Source: Streptomyces geranii (GTDB taxonomy: Bacteria; Actinomycetota; Actinomycetes; Streptomycetales; Streptomycetaceae). Taken from it: a stretch of 48,180 nt of DNA. Below are positions 15,653 to 24,489 of this stretch, piece after piece. The position numbers and the translations under genes were made by a program. Every line of letters starts with the position of its first letter. Position 1 is the stretch's first letter. The stretch is from assembly GCF_002954775.1 (NCBI RefSeq), contig NZ_PJME01000064.1, positions 1 to 48,180 on the forward strand. The letters run 5' to 3'. A model generated the notes under the pieces. The model did no database searches and had not been told where the DNA came from. It saw nothing but the letters and a program-made list of their open reading frames with translations.

Positions 15653-16747
15653 CTACCGCTTCCGCCGGGCCTCCGCCATCCGCTGCTCGGCGATCCGGTC
15701 GGCCGCGGCGGCCGGCGGAATCCCGTCCGCCTTCGCACGTGCGAATATGGCCAGCGTGGTGTCGTAGATCCCGGCCGCCTTCGCCCTGCACCGCTCGAAG
15801 TCGAACCCGTGCAGTTCGTCGGCCACCTGGATCACGCCACCGGCGTTCACGACGTAGTCGGGCGCGTAGAGGATCCCGCGGTCCGCGAGGTCCTTCTCGA
15901 CACCGGGGTGCGAGAGCTGGTTGTTGGCCGCGCCGCACACGATCTCGGCGGTCAGCACCGGCACGGTGTCGTCGTTGAGGGCCCCGCCGAGTGCGCAGGG
16001 GGCGTAGACGGACAGCCCGTCGACCCGGATCAGCTCGTCGGTGTCCGCGACGGCCAGGACCTTGTCATGCCGCTCGGTGATCCGTCGTACGGCGTCCTCG
16101 CGCACGTCGGTGACGAAGACCTCGGCGCCCTCGGCCACCAGGTGCTCGACGAGGTGGTGCCCGACCTTGCCGACGCCCGCGATGCCGATCCGCTTGGCGC
16201 GCAGCGACGGATCGCCCCACAGGTGCTGAGCGGAGGCCCGCATCCCCTGGTAGACGCCGAAGGCGGTCAGCACGGACGAGTCGCCGGCGCCGCCGTTCTC
16301 CGGGGACCGCCCGGTCGTCCAGCGGCACTCGCGCGCGACGACATCCATGTCGGCCACGTAGGTGCCGACGTCGCACGCGGTGACGTACCGCCCGCCGAGC
16401 GAGGCCACGAACCGGCCGTAGGCGAGGAGCAGTTCCTCGCTCTTGAGGGTGTCCGGGTCGCCGATGATCACGGCCTTGCCGCCGCCGTGGTCGAGACCGG
16501 CCATGGCGTTCTTGTACGACATCCCGCGCGCGAGGTTCAGCGCGTCGGCGACGGCCTCCGCCTCGCTCGCGTACGGGTAGAAGCGGGTACCGCCGAGCGC
16601 GGGGCCCAGGGCGGTGGAGTGGATGGCGATGACGGCCTTGAGGCCGGAGGGCCGGTCCTGGCAGAGCACGACTTGCTCATGACCCCCCTGGTCCGAGTGG
16701 AACAGGGTGTGCAGTACATCAGCAGACGCGCCGGTTACGTCGGTCAC
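15653..16747 (-). CDS. vdh: Valine/leucine dehydrogenase (Glu/Leu/Phe/Val dehydrogenase family)
   Basis: 364 residues. NAD-dependent oxidative deamination of branched-chain amino acids, which feeds acyl-CoA precursors for polyketides and fatty acids in Streptomyces. The catalytic Lys lies in GLDHGGGKAVIIGDP and the nucleotide-binding Rossmann motif is RIGIAGVGKVGHHL. ACDVGTYVADMD and GAANNQLSHPGVEKDL are also family-typical. GTG 16747 (VTDVTGASADVLHTLF) is chosen since it gives the usual 364-residue length and has TGGAG upstream. The longer open frame back to 16891 has no family support. Confidence 0.95.
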   Translation of the reverse strand: MTDVTGASADVLHTLFHSDQGGHEQVVLCQDRPSGLKAVIAIHSTALGPALGGTRFYPYASEAEAVADALNLARGMSYKNAMAGLDHGGGKAVIIGDPDTLKSEELLLAYGRFVASLGGRYVTACDVGTYVADMDVVARECRWTTGRSPENGGAGDSSVLTAFGVYQGMRASAQHLWGDPSLRAKRIGIAGVGKVGHHLVEHLVAEGAEVFVTDVREDAVRRITERHDKVLAVADTDELIRVDGLSVYAPCALGGALNDDTVPVLTAEIVCGAANNQLSHPGVEKDLADRGILYAPDYVVNAGGVIQVADELHGFDFERCRAKAAGIYDTTLAIFARAKADGIPPAAAADRIAEQRMAEARRKR

Positions 16748-16990
16748 TGTGGTGACTCCAGGGTAAGTAGCGGCGGTTGGGGCCGGTGCCCGTACGGGTG
16801 GCGGGCTTCCGTGGGCATGAGAGTAAAGCCCCTTACCGGCCTCCGTACGCCATCCGTCCGCGCAGTGCCGAGGATCACCCACCGGTGGCACGGGACCGTA
16901 CGACGGTTTGCATAATTTTCCCGTGCTGCTGTCTGCGGGTTCGGCTCGTCACGTGGGTTTTCCTGGTCGTCCAGGGGGGAGGGAGCAGGC

Positions 16991-17842
16991 GTGCCCAAGG
17001 TGTCCTCGGTGATCGTTCCGTACGCGGCCTACTTGCGCGTCTACGAGCCGCTGGCGGCGTTTCCGGAGCCGGAGCGCGGCCACTGGGCGCGCTACGCCCG
17101 GCGGCCCGACCGGCCCTCGTACCAGGACGAACTGCGCCGCTCCCTGGCCGACCTGCTGCCCACGCCGCCGGTCGCGGTGCCGGTGCACGAGAGCGCCGAC
17201 GCGTTCGTGACCGAGGTCGACGGCGTGCTGTGCGTCTGCCCCTGGCGGACCCGGCTGCGCGGCTGGCAGGCGCTCGGAGAGCTGGCCGGGGAGCTGCCCC
17301 TGCCGGTGCTGGACGCCGTCCTGCCGCCCCTCGTGCGCGACCAGGCGACCCAGGACTACGAGCGCTGGCTGGCCCGCAACCCGGACGCCCGTCCCTGGAT
17401 CCGCACGGCGACCTGGCAGGTGCCGCTGAACTGGTTCGTGCTGGTCACGGACGAGGAGCGGGAGTACGCCAAGGGCTCGGGCGCCGACGGCGGGGTGCCG
17501 CCCGTGCTGCGCTACCGGACGCCCATGGTGCAGGCGCGGCGGCGGGTGGCGCGGGGGCTGCGGACCCTGCGGGACAGCCTCGACGAGGGGCCGCTGATCG
17601 ACGGTCTGGTGGACGTGGGGCGCTGGCTGGAGGAGTTCCATCCGCGGTCGCTGGTCGAGCTGGACTACGGCGGGCTCGTGCATGTGCTGCCGGCCGGTGA
17701 TCTGGCGGGCGACCACTCGGCGGCGGACGTGGCGGCGGGCATCGAGGCGCTGCGCGAGGGGGACGGCGAGGCGGCCGGGGAGGCGTACGGGCGGCTCGTG
17801 GAGCGGTGGCGTGCGGTGCGGGACCGGCGGCAGGCGAACTGA
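16991..17842 (+). CDS. Conserved protein of unknown function
   Basis: 283 residues from GTG 16991, with GGGGGAGGGAG just upstream. It is soluble-looking, with many Trp/Arg/Leu, for example WRTRLRGWQALGELAGELPL and WIRTATWQVPLNWFVLVTDE. I see no signal peptide, membrane segment or catalytic motif. From memory a similar protein sits between vdh and bldC in other Streptomyces, so the locus is syntenic. Function not assigned. Confidence 0.8.
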   Translation: MPKVSSVIVPYAAYLRVYEPLAAFPEPERGHWARYARRPDRPSYQDELRRSLADLLPTPPVAVPVHESADAFVTEVDGVLCVCPWRTRLRGWQALGELAGELPLPVLDAVLPPLVRDQATQDYERWLARNPDARPWIRTATWQVPLNWFVLVTDEEREYAKGSGADGGVPPVLRYRTPMVQARRRVARGLRTLRDSLDEGPLIDGLVDVGRWLEEFHPRSLVELDYGGLVHVLPAGDLAGDHSAADVAAGIEALREGDGEAAGEAYGRLVERWRAVRDRRQAN

Positions 17843-18355
17843 CGGTTCGTCAAAAAAAGGACTCCCTGGAACGTGAGTTCCATTTGTATGGGACGCTCTT
17901 GGGGCTGCCGTGGGACGTAGGTCCCGATCCGGGCGTTTGTGTCAAGCGTGACGGACCGCACGTACAGGTGGCTTGCGTCCCTTGCCCCTCCTCGTGCCAA
18001 AATAGGACAAGGAGTCCGGGGGAGGCTCTATCTGCCCAGCTATGGGTGGAATCTCGGCATTGCGCGCTATGGGGGGTCTCGTGACTCCTGATCGCCACTG
18101 TGACTGATCGTCACAGTGGCGTGACTGTCCGCTATGGCATGGTCCATTGGCTTCCGTCGCCGATGGACGCCTGGGAGGGCAATTCCATCGGTTTGGCCTA
18201 CGCGGTTGGACAGATGGTGTAGTTGTAGTGCCGAGGACAAGCCGTTCGTCCTATAACCGACTCGACCCGCGTCCGCCATTTCGGGCAACGCGGGTCAAGG
18301 TGCAGAATTTAGAGGAATGAACCGAGAAGGTTCGGTTCTCCCGAGGAGGCCGCTC
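17843..18355. promoter_or_regulatory. Long upstream region of bldC
   Basis: 513 bp without a supported gene. A perfect 12-bp inverted repeat lies at 18093-18121 (CGCCACTGTGAC / GTCACAGTGGCG, 5-nt loop) and GTGACT recurs at 18081, 18100 and 18121. A 9-bp inverted repeat GACCCGCGT/ACGCGGGTC lies at 18264-18296. Just before the gene, GAAT occurs twice 10 bp apart (18305, 18315) in an AT-rich patch. The first stem could also end the upstream gene's transcript. Confidence 0.5.
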
Positions 18356-18562
18356 ATGACCGCTCGCACCCCTGATGCCGAGCCGCTGCTGACCCCGGCT
18401 GAGGTCGCCACCATGTTCCGCGTCGACCCGAAGACGGTCACGCGGTGGGCGAAGGCCGGCAAGCTCACATCCATCCGCACGCTCGGCGGACACCGCCGCT
18501 ACCGCGAGGCCGAGGTTCGTGCCCTGCTTGCGGGTATTCCGCAGCAGCGCACCGAGGCCTGA
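18356..18562 (+). CDS. bldC: Developmental regulator BldC (MerR-like winged-helix DNA-binding protein)
   Basis: 68 residues, exactly the BldC size. The single MerR-like domain reads LLTPAEVATMFRVDPKTVTR, then WAKAGKLTSIRTLGGHRRYR. BldC controls onset of differentiation in Streptomyces and binds DNA as head-to-tail oligomers on direct repeats, lacking MerR's dimerisation helix. ATG 18356 is preceded by GAGGAGG. The gene stands alone with over 500 bp of upstream DNA and a 204-nt 3' stretch before a strong terminator, so its mRNA has unusually long non-coding parts. Confidence 0.97.
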   Translation: MTARTPDAEPLLTPAEVATMFRVDPKTVTRWAKAGKLTSIRTLGGHRRYREAEVRALLAGIPQQRTEA

Positions 18563-18765
18563 CCAACTGAATAGTCGGACGAACCGGCAGGTCCCCCAAC
18601 TATCGGCCGAGTCGTCCGGCGGGCAAGACCAGCAACAACAGAGTCACCTGCAACACCCGAGTCACCAGCTCCACCAGCAACAGCTTCAACGACGTGGGTC
18701 TGCCCCAACAGACCTGACGCTCAAGGCAGTTCCATCAGTTCCATAGCTTCAAGCGTGCGTCGTAG

Positions 18766-18806
18766 AGATCGCGCTGGACTCCGCCGGGTCCAGCGCGATC
18801 TTTTTT
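18766..18806 (+). terminator. Rho-independent terminator of bldC
   Basis: A 14-bp stem (AGATCGCGCTGGAC / GTCCAGCGCGATCT) with an 8-nt loop is followed by T6. It is the clearest classic intrinsic terminator in the window. It lies 204 bp after the stop, so the bldC transcript has a long 3' UTR rich in CAGCAACA/GAGTCACC repeats. Confidence 0.92.
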
Positions 18807-18989
18807 GTGCCCATCGTGCGGGGTGGCACGGGGTGCTGTGAGCGGGCTTGTTGGAGTCTGGGGAAGGTAGTGCAATTGCACATATTAAATTGACCGGTTG
18901 TAGGAGGTCGGTAAGAACCCAGGTTTTGAAAACTCATGCAGTGACACCCGTCACAGGCCGCACGCCTTGTTAACGGTGTGGCAGGAATG
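18807..18989. other. AT-rich spacer with palindrome between bldC and the DUF6274 gene
   Basis: GTGCAATTGCAC (18870-18881) is a perfect 12-bp palindrome followed by ATATTAAATTGACCGG, very AT-rich for this genome. GTGAC-ACCC-GTCAC lies near 18944. The flanking genes converge here, so promoter-like DNA is unexpected. No ORF is convincing. Confidence 0.45.
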
Positions 18990-19199
18990 CTAATGGGAGG
19001 CCCTGTTGGCACCGGGTGCCTCGTCGGTCTCGTCGGCCTCGGTGTCCTTCCCGGCGTCCGCGTCGGAGTGCTCCATGGCGAGCCGCTGTAACCGATGGCA
19101 GATCGGACAGTGCCGCGTGAGATGGCGGTACCCGCTGGCGGCCGACAGATGTGCCCGAAGCAGGGCGCGCGTCTCGTGCCGCCGCGTGGATGCCGCCAT
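18990..19199 (-). CDS. DUF6274 family small protein
   Basis: 69 residues from ATG 19199, with GGAGGTGGCGT just upstream, an excellent ribosome site. It begins MAASTRRHETRALLRAHLSA and contains the HCPICHRLQRLAME knuckle, a possible zinc or thiol site. An acidic tail (DADAGKDTEADETDEAPG) follows. The family is known from Streptomyces beside bldC; function unknown. A longer upstream extension in the same frame crosses the tRNA-Asp terminator and is rejected. Confidence 0.85.
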   Translation of the reverse strand: MAASTRRHETRALLRAHLSAASGYRHLTRHCPICHRLQRLAMEHSDADAGKDTEADETDEAPGANRASH

Positions 19200-19286
19200 A
19201 CGCCACCTCCAGAGGGGGGACAGGGCGTCGGGGCCCCTGTTCCCTGGGTACCCGGGGCGCACGGCTCCGTCAATACGGCGACAACG

Positions 19287-19322
19287 CGAGAGGGCCCGAG
19301 TCGTGAGACTCGGGCCCTCTCG
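19287..19322 (-). terminator. Hairpin downstream of tRNA-Asp (first copy)
   Basis: A 16-bp perfect stem (CGAGAGGGCCCGAGTC / GACTCGGGCCCTCTCG) with loop GTGA lies 10 bp past the tRNA 3' end. Confidence 0.85.
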
Positions 19323-19332
19323 TACTTCACTG

Positions 19333-19407
19333 CGGTCCTGACGGGATTTGAACCCGCGGCCTCCACCTTGACAGGGTGGCGAGCACTCCAAACTGCTCCA
19401 CAGGACC
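19333..19407 (-). tRNA. tRNA-Asp (anticodon GTC), copy 1
   Basis: A 75-nt cloverleaf has acceptor GGTCCTG/CAGGACC, anticodon loop CTGTCAA and T-loop TTCAAAT. The sequence is identical to the second copy at 24183-24257. Confidence 0.96.
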
Positions 19408-19501
19408 AGGTTTCGCGGCACTTGATGTTGCGCTGTGCTGCGAAAAGAGACTGTACAGGAGGGGGAGCCCAGGGTCGAACTCACCCACCGTGGCGGGGGC
19501 G

Positions 19502-22500
19502 TTACGGCGCCTGGGCGTCGATCGCCTTCACGATCCGCTTGTCCGACACCGGGTACGCCGTGCCCAGCGCGTGGGCGAAGTAGCTGACCCGCAGCTCCTC
19601 GATCATCCAGCGGATGTCGGTCACCGCAGAGGGCACCGGGCGGCCCTGTGGCAGCTGTTCCAGCAGCCAGGCGTACTCGTCCTGCATCTCGTGCACCTTC
19701 TCCATGCGGGTGGTGTCCCGCTGGACGTTGGTGGGCATCTGCTGCAGGCGCCGGTCCACGGCGACGAGGTAGCGCATCAGGTCGGGCAGCCGGCGCAGAC
19801 CGGCCGCCGTGACGAAGCCGGGCCGTACGAGGGCGTCCAGCTGCTTGCGTACGTCCGTCAGGTTCGGGAGCAGGACAGCGCTCCGTACGCCCTTCAGGCG
19901 GCGCTCACAGGCCTGCCAGGCGGCCAGCACCTGCTGCACCTGGCCGACCGCACGGACCGTCGTGTCGACGATCTCCGCGCGCACCTTCTCGTAGAGCTTC
20001 CGGTGCGACTCCTCGTCCCACGCCGGGCCGCCGAAATCGGCGATCAGCTTGTCGGCCGCGGCCATCGCGCAGTCGTCGAAGAGTGCCTGGATCGAACCGT
20101 GCGGATTCGCCGACAGCGCGAGCTTCTGAACATTCGTCAACTTCTCGGAAGCGAACTTCGCTGGATTGACCGGGATGTTGCGCAGAATGAGCCGCCGGGC
20201 GCCCTTCCACATCGCCTGCTGCTGCTCCGCCTCGGTGTCGAAGAGGCGTACGGAGACGGTGTCGCCGTTGTCCACCAGCGCCGGGTACGCCTTCACCGGC
20301 TGGCCGGCCCGGCGTGTCTCGAAGAGGGGGGTGAGGGTGCCGATCGACCAGTCCGTGAGGCCGGTGCGTTCCAAGGACTCGCCGCCCGCGCGCTCCGCGG
20401 TGGCCGCGGCGGCCTGGGAGATGGCCTGGCGGGCCTTCGGTTTGAGCTGGAGGCGCAGCACCTCAAGGTCCTTGTCCTCGGCCAGCTTTCGGCGCCGCTC
20501 GTCGACGATCCGGAAGGTGACGCGGAGGTGGTCGGGGACCCGGTCCTGGTCGAAGTCGTCGGCGGAGAAGGGGACTCCGACCATGAGCCTCAACTCGCGG
20601 GCCATGGTGGTGGTCAGCGGCTCCTGGAGGGGCTTCGCGGTGTCCAGGAAGCGCTTGGCGAAGTTGGGCGCCGGGACGTAGTGGCGGCGGATCGGCTTGG
20701 GGAGGGAGCGGATCAGCTCCGTCACCAACTCCTCGCGCAGGCCCGGGATCTGCCAGTCGAAGCCCTCGTCGGTGACCTGGTTCAGCACCTGGAGCGGGAT
20801 GTGGACGGTCACCCCGTCCGCGTCCGCACCCGGCTCGAACTGGTACGTCACCCGGAACTTGAGCGGACCCTGCAGCCAGGTGTCCGGATAGTCGTCCTTG
20901 CTGACGTCCCCGGCGCGCTCGTTGATGAGCATCGCCCGCTCGAAGTCGAGGAGTTCGGGCTCCTCGTGCCGCTTGTGCTTCCACCACGAGTCGAAGTGGG
21001 CGCCGGACACCACGTGTTCGGGTACCCGCTGGTCGTAGAAGTCGTACAGCGTCTCGTCGTCGACCAGGATGTCCCGGCGCCGGGCCCGGTGCTCCAACTC
21101 CTCCACCTCGGTGAGGAGTCGGCGGTTGTCGGCGAAGAACTTGTGGTGCGTCCGCCAGTCGCCCTCGACCAGCGCGTTCCGGATGAACAGCTCGCGGGAG
21201 ACCTCGGCGTCGATCCGCCCGTAGTTCACCTTCCGCTGGGCGACGATCGGTACGCCGTACAGCGTGACCTTCTCGTACGCCATCACCGCCGCCTGGTCCT
21301 TCTCCCAGTGCGGCTCGCTGTAGGTGCGCTTGAGGAGGTGCTCGGCGAGGGGCTCGACCCACTCGGGTTCGATGCGCGCGTTGACCCGGGCCCAGAGCCG
21401 CGAGGTCTCCACCAGCTCCGCCGACATCACGAAGCGCGGGGGCTTCTTGAAGAGCGCGGAGCCGGGGAAGATCGCGAACTTGGCGTTGCGGGCGCCGACG
21501 TACTCGTTCTTGCCGGAGGTGTTGCGGGGGCTGTCGCCGGTGGTCGTGGAGGCGCCCCCGGTCGCGGCCTTCGTCGGTACGTCCTTCATCCCGATGTGGG
21601 AGAGGAGACCGGCCAGGAGGGAGACGTGGACGCTCTGCTCGGGGGCGTCGTCCTCGTTCGGGTTGATGCCCATCTGGCGCGCCACCGTGCGGAGTTGGCT
21701 GTAGATGTCCTGCCACTCGCGGATCCGCAGGAAGTTCAGGTACTCCTGCTTGCACATCCGCCGGAACGACGACGAGCCGCGCTCCGCCTGCTGCTCGCGG
21801 ACGTACCGCCAGAGGTTGAGGAACGCGAGGAAGTCGGAGGTCTCGTCGCGGAAGCGGGCGTGCTGCTGGTCGGCCTGCGTCTGCTTCTCGGCGGGGCGTT
21901 CGCGCGGGTCCTGGATGGAGAGCGCGGCGGCGATCACCATGACCTCGCGCACACAGCCGTTCTTCTCGGCCTCCAGGACCATCCGGGCCAGGCGCGGGTC
22001 GACGGGCAGTTGGGCGAGCTTGCGCCCGGTGTCCGTGAGGCGCTTGCGCGGGTCCTTCTGGGCCGGGTCGAGGGCGTTGAGTTCCTGGAGGAGCTGGACG
22101 CCGTCGCGGATGTTGCGGTGGTCCGGCGGGTCGATGAAGGGGAACTTCTCGATCTCGCCGAGCCCGGCGGCGGTCATCTGGAGGATGACGGAGGCGAGGT
22201 TCGTCCGCAGGATCTCGGCGTCCGTGAACTCCGGGCGGGTCTCGAAGTCGTCCTCGCTGTAGAGCCGGATGCAGATCCCGTCGGACGTACGCCCGCAGCG
22301 GCCCTTGCGCTGGTTGGCGCTGGCCTGGGAGATCGCCTCGATGGGCAGGCGCTGGACCTTGGTGCGGTGGCTGTAGCGGGAGATGCGCGCGAAGCCCGGG
22401 TCGATGACGTACTTGATGCCCGGCACGGTGAGCGAGGTCTCGGCGACGTTGGTCGCCAGAACGATCCTGCGCCCGGTGTGCTGCTGGAACACCCGGTGTT

Positions 22501-23575
22501 GCTCGGCGTGCGAGAGGCGGGCGTAGAGGGGGAGGACCTCGGTGAACCGGTAGTTCTTCTTCGTCAGCGCGTCGGCGGTGTCGCGGATCTCGCGCTCGCC
22601 GGAGAGGAAGACGAGGATGTCGCCCTTGCCCTCGCCCTGCAGTTCCTCGACGGCGTCGCAGATCGCGGTGATCTGGTCACGGTCGGAGTCGTCCGAGTCC
22701 TCTTCGAGGAGGGGCCGGTAGCGGACCTCGACGGGATAGGTGCGCCCGGAGACCTCCACGATGGGCGCATCGCCGAAGTGCCGGGAGAAGCGCTCGGGGT
22801 CGATGGTGGCGGAGGTGATGACGACCTTGAGGTCCGGCCGCTTGGGGAGCAGCTGGGCGAGGTACCCGAGCAGGAAGTCGATGTTGAGGGACCGCTCGTG
22901 GGCCTCGTCGATGATGATCGTGTCGTATGCGCGCAGCTCGCGGTCGGTCTGGATCTCGGCGAGCAGGATGCCGTCGGTCATCAGCTTGATGAAGGTGGCG
23001 TCCTGGTTCACCTGGTCGGTGAACCGCACCTTCCAGCCGACGGCCTCCCCGAGGGGCGTGTCCAGCTCGTCGGCGACCCGCTCCGCGACGGTTCGGGCGG
23101 CGATACGACGGGGCTGCGTATGCCCGATCATGCCGCGCACCCCGCGCCCCAGCTCGACGCAGATCTTCGGGATCTGGGTGGTCTTGCCCGACCCGGTCTC
23201 ACCGGCCACGATCACGACCTGGTGATCGCGGATGGCGTCCGCGATGACGTCCTTCTTCTGGCTGACGGGCAGCTGCTCGGGATAGCTGACGGCGGGCACC
23301 CGGGAGCGCCGCTCGGCCATCCGCACCTCGCCCTTGGCGACCTCCGCCTCGATCTCGGCGAGGACGGCGGCACGGGCTTCCGGTTTACGGATCCTGCGCG
23401 CACCTTCGAGCCTGCGCCCGAGCCGGTGCGCGTCGCGCAGGGACAGCTCGGCCAGGCGGGGGGCGAGATCGCCGAGGGCGCCGGTGGCACGGGTGCCGGT
23501 GGCGGCGTGGGCGGGAATCCCGGGGGCGCCGTCGCCGGGGCCGTGGCCGGGGGCGGAGGCGGGGTGCGTAGACAT
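19502..23575 (-). CDS. hrpA: ATP-dependent RNA helicase HrpA (DEAH box)
   Basis: 1357 residues, full HrpA length. Motif I is VIVAGETGSGKTTQIP (about residues 121-136). Motif II is TIIIDEAHERSLN, motif III is VITSATID, motif V lies around LATNVAETSLTVPGIKYVID and motif VI is QRKGRCGRTSDG. Winged-helix, ratchet and OB-like regions follow, and the long C-terminal DUF3418 region is HrpA-specific. DEAH helicases of this type remodel RNP and affect mRNA processing and stalled ribosomes. ATG 23575 is used; GAGGTGAG lies rather far upstream (about 14 nt), so a start a few codons away cannot be excluded. Confidence 0.96.
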   Translation of the reverse strand: MSTHPASAPGHGPGDGAPGIPAHAATGTRATGALGDLAPRLAELSLRDAHRLGRRLEGARRIRKPEARAAVLAEIEAEVAKGEVRMAERRSRVPAVSYPEQLPVSQKKDVIADAIRDHQVVIVAGETGSGKTTQIPKICVELGRGVRGMIGHTQPRRIAARTVAERVADELDTPLGEAVGWKVRFTDQVNQDATFIKLMTDGILLAEIQTDRELRAYDTIIIDEAHERSLNIDFLLGYLAQLLPKRPDLKVVITSATIDPERFSRHFGDAPIVEVSGRTYPVEVRYRPLLEEDSDDSDRDQITAICDAVEELQGEGKGDILVFLSGEREIRDTADALTKKNYRFTEVLPLYARLSHAEQHRVFQQHTGRRIVLATNVAETSLTVPGIKYVIDPGFARISRYSHRTKVQRLPIEAISQASANQRKGRCGRTSDGICIRLYSEDDFETRPEFTDAEILRTNLASVILQMTAAGLGEIEKFPFIDPPDHRNIRDGVQLLQELNALDPAQKDPRKRLTDTGRKLAQLPVDPRLARMVLEAEKNGCVREVMVIAAALSIQDPRERPAEKQTQADQQHARFRDETSDFLAFLNLWRYVREQQAERGSSSFRRMCKQEYLNFLRIREWQDIYSQLRTVARQMGINPNEDDAPEQSVHVSLLAGLLSHIGMKDVPTKAATGGASTTTGDSPRNTSGKNEYVGARNAKFAIFPGSALFKKPPRFVMSAELVETSRLWARVNARIEPEWVEPLAEHLLKRTYSEPHWEKDQAAVMAYEKVTLYGVPIVAQRKVNYGRIDAEVSRELFIRNALVEGDWRTHHKFFADNRRLLTEVEELEHRARRRDILVDDETLYDFYDQRVPEHVVSGAHFDSWWKHKRHEEPELLDFERAMLINERAGDVSKDDYPDTWLQGPLKFRVTYQFEPGADADGVTVHIPLQVLNQVTDEGFDWQIPGLREELVTELIRSLPKPIRRHYVPAPNFAKRFLDTAKPLQEPLTTTMARELRLMVGVPFSADDFDQDRVPDHLRVTFRIVDERRRKLAEDKDLEVLRLQLKPKARQAISQAAAATAERAGGESLERTGLTDWSIGTLTPLFETRRAGQPVKAYPALVDNGDTVSVRLFDTEAEQQQAMWKGARRLILRNIPVNPAKFASEKLTNVQKLALSANPHGSIQALFDDCAMAAADKLIADFGGPAWDEESHRKLYEKVRAEIVDTTVRAVGQVQQVLAAWQACERRLKGVRSAVLLPNLTDVRKQLDALVRPGFVTAAGLRRLPDLMRYLVAVDRRLQQMPTNVQRDTTRMEKVHEMQDEYAWLLEQLPQGRPVPSAVTDIRWMIEELRVSYFAHALGTAYPVSDKRIVKAIDAQAP

Positions 23576-23630
23576 ACGCGGTCCAGGATCTCACCTCGGC
23601 CAAATTCCTGGCGAACCCTTTTGCCTTGTC

Positions 23631-24005
23631 TCAGCCGCCGGACGGGGAGGCCTGGCCGCCGGACTGCGCGGGGACAGGGGCCGCGGGCGCTGCCGGGGCG
23701 GCCGGCGCCGCCTGGACCGGCGGGGGCATCGTGCGGGCGCTGGTGTCGCCCAGGGCGATCGACTTCGCGGTGTTGGAGATGGCCTTGATGCTCAGATACG
23801 CCGTCGTCATCGTGCTGACGGCCGTGAACGCCGAGGTGAGGATGCCGACGATCACCGCCGAGTCGCCGTGCAGCCGCCATACGCCGACGATCGCGACCCC
23901 GCAGATGACGACGTTGCTGACGACCACGGCCACGAGCCCGTACCGGGCGCGGCTCGTCTCCAGCGCGTCATGGTCCTGTCTGGTTCCTGCCTCGCCCTGA
24001 CTCAT
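23631..24005 (-). CDS. Small membrane protein with two TM segments and Pro/Ala tail
   Basis: 124 residues from ATG 24005. There are two transmembrane stretches: GLVAVVVSNVVICGVAIVGV (about 23-42) and VIVGILTSAFTAVSTMTTAY (about 51-70). Then comes an amphipathic segment (SIKAISNTAKSIALGD) and a low-complexity tail of AAPAAPAAPAAPVPAQ. The layout suggests a membrane-anchored scaffold with a disordered C-terminus, but no family is recognised. It lies 55 bp upstream of hrpA on the same strand and may share its transcript. Confidence 0.75.
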   Translation of the reverse strand: MSQGEAGTRQDHDALETSRARYGLVAVVVSNVVICGVAIVGVWRLHGDSAVIVGILTSAFTAVSTMTTAYLSIKAISNTAKSIALGDTSARTMPPPVQAAPAAPAAPAAPVPAQSGGQASPSGG

Positions 24006-24040
24006 GCTGCCCGCCCCGCCTCATCGCTCAGCCAATACGA

Positions 24041-24072
24041 CGAAGGCCCCGTCCAATCGGACGGAGCCTTCG
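24041..24072 (-). terminator. Hairpin downstream of tRNA-Phe
   Basis: CGAAGGC..CCGTCC pairs with GGACGG..GCCTTCG around a loop of about 4 nt, six bases past the tRNA-Phe 3' end. It probably terminates the tRNA-Asp-tRNA-Phe transcript. Confidence 0.8.
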
Positions 24073-24077
24073 GGTTG

Positions 24078-24151
24078 TGGCTGGGGCCGGGGTCGAACCG
24101 GCGACCTATCGCTTTTCAGGCGATCGCTCGTACCAACTGAGCTACCCAGCC
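24078..24151 (-). tRNA. tRNA-Phe (anticodon GAA)
   Basis: A 74-nt cloverleaf has acceptor GGCTGGG/CCCAGCC, D-arm GCTC..GAGC, anticodon loop CTGAAAA, T-loop TTCGACC and discriminator A. Confidence 0.96.
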
Positions 24152-24182
24152 ACGAGGTTTCACGTGAAACATGTAACCTCAG

Positions 24183-24257
24183 CGGTCCTGACGGGATTTG
24201 AACCCGCGGCCTCCACCTTGACAGGGTGGCGAGCACTCCAAACTGCTCCACAGGACC
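24183..24257 (-). tRNA. tRNA-Asp (anticodon GTC), copy 2
   Basis: Identical over 75 nt to the copy at 19333-19407. It lies 31 bp upstream of tRNA-Phe in the same direction, so the two probably form one transcript. Confidence 0.96.
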
Positions 24258-24489
24258 TTGCTGTTGTGTGCGAAGCAAGTCTCGCACACCGTGTCGCGTG
24301 CTCCCAACGAGATTCTCGCTGTGGTGCTTACGCTGACCGCGACCCCTGAACTGCCGAAGTCGCTGGAAAAGCGTATCAGACCACGAGGGCTGCTCCGCGC
24401 ACCCGACAGTACGGGTGGAAGCGCAGGTCGGGGGCAGGTTGCGGGCCTCGGGAGGCTTGTCGTGAGGGGTGGTGGGTACTCCCCGTCCC

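Noticed and set aside
18749..18935. Minus-strand ORF MSFQNLGSYRPP... across the bldC terminator
   Set aside because: It reads through the intrinsic terminator and AT palindrome, has no ribosome site, and shows no coding-like composition.
19376..23788. A 1470-codon open frame on the plus strand
   Set aside because: It is fully antisense to hrpA and its translation is Leu/Val/Gly/Asp-rich with no domain; a typical high-GC shadow.
19333..24257. Identical tRNA-Asp copies as flanks of a mobile segment
   Set aside because: They flank hrpA, a core gene, and multiple identical tRNA-Asp genes are normal; no mobility gene lies between.
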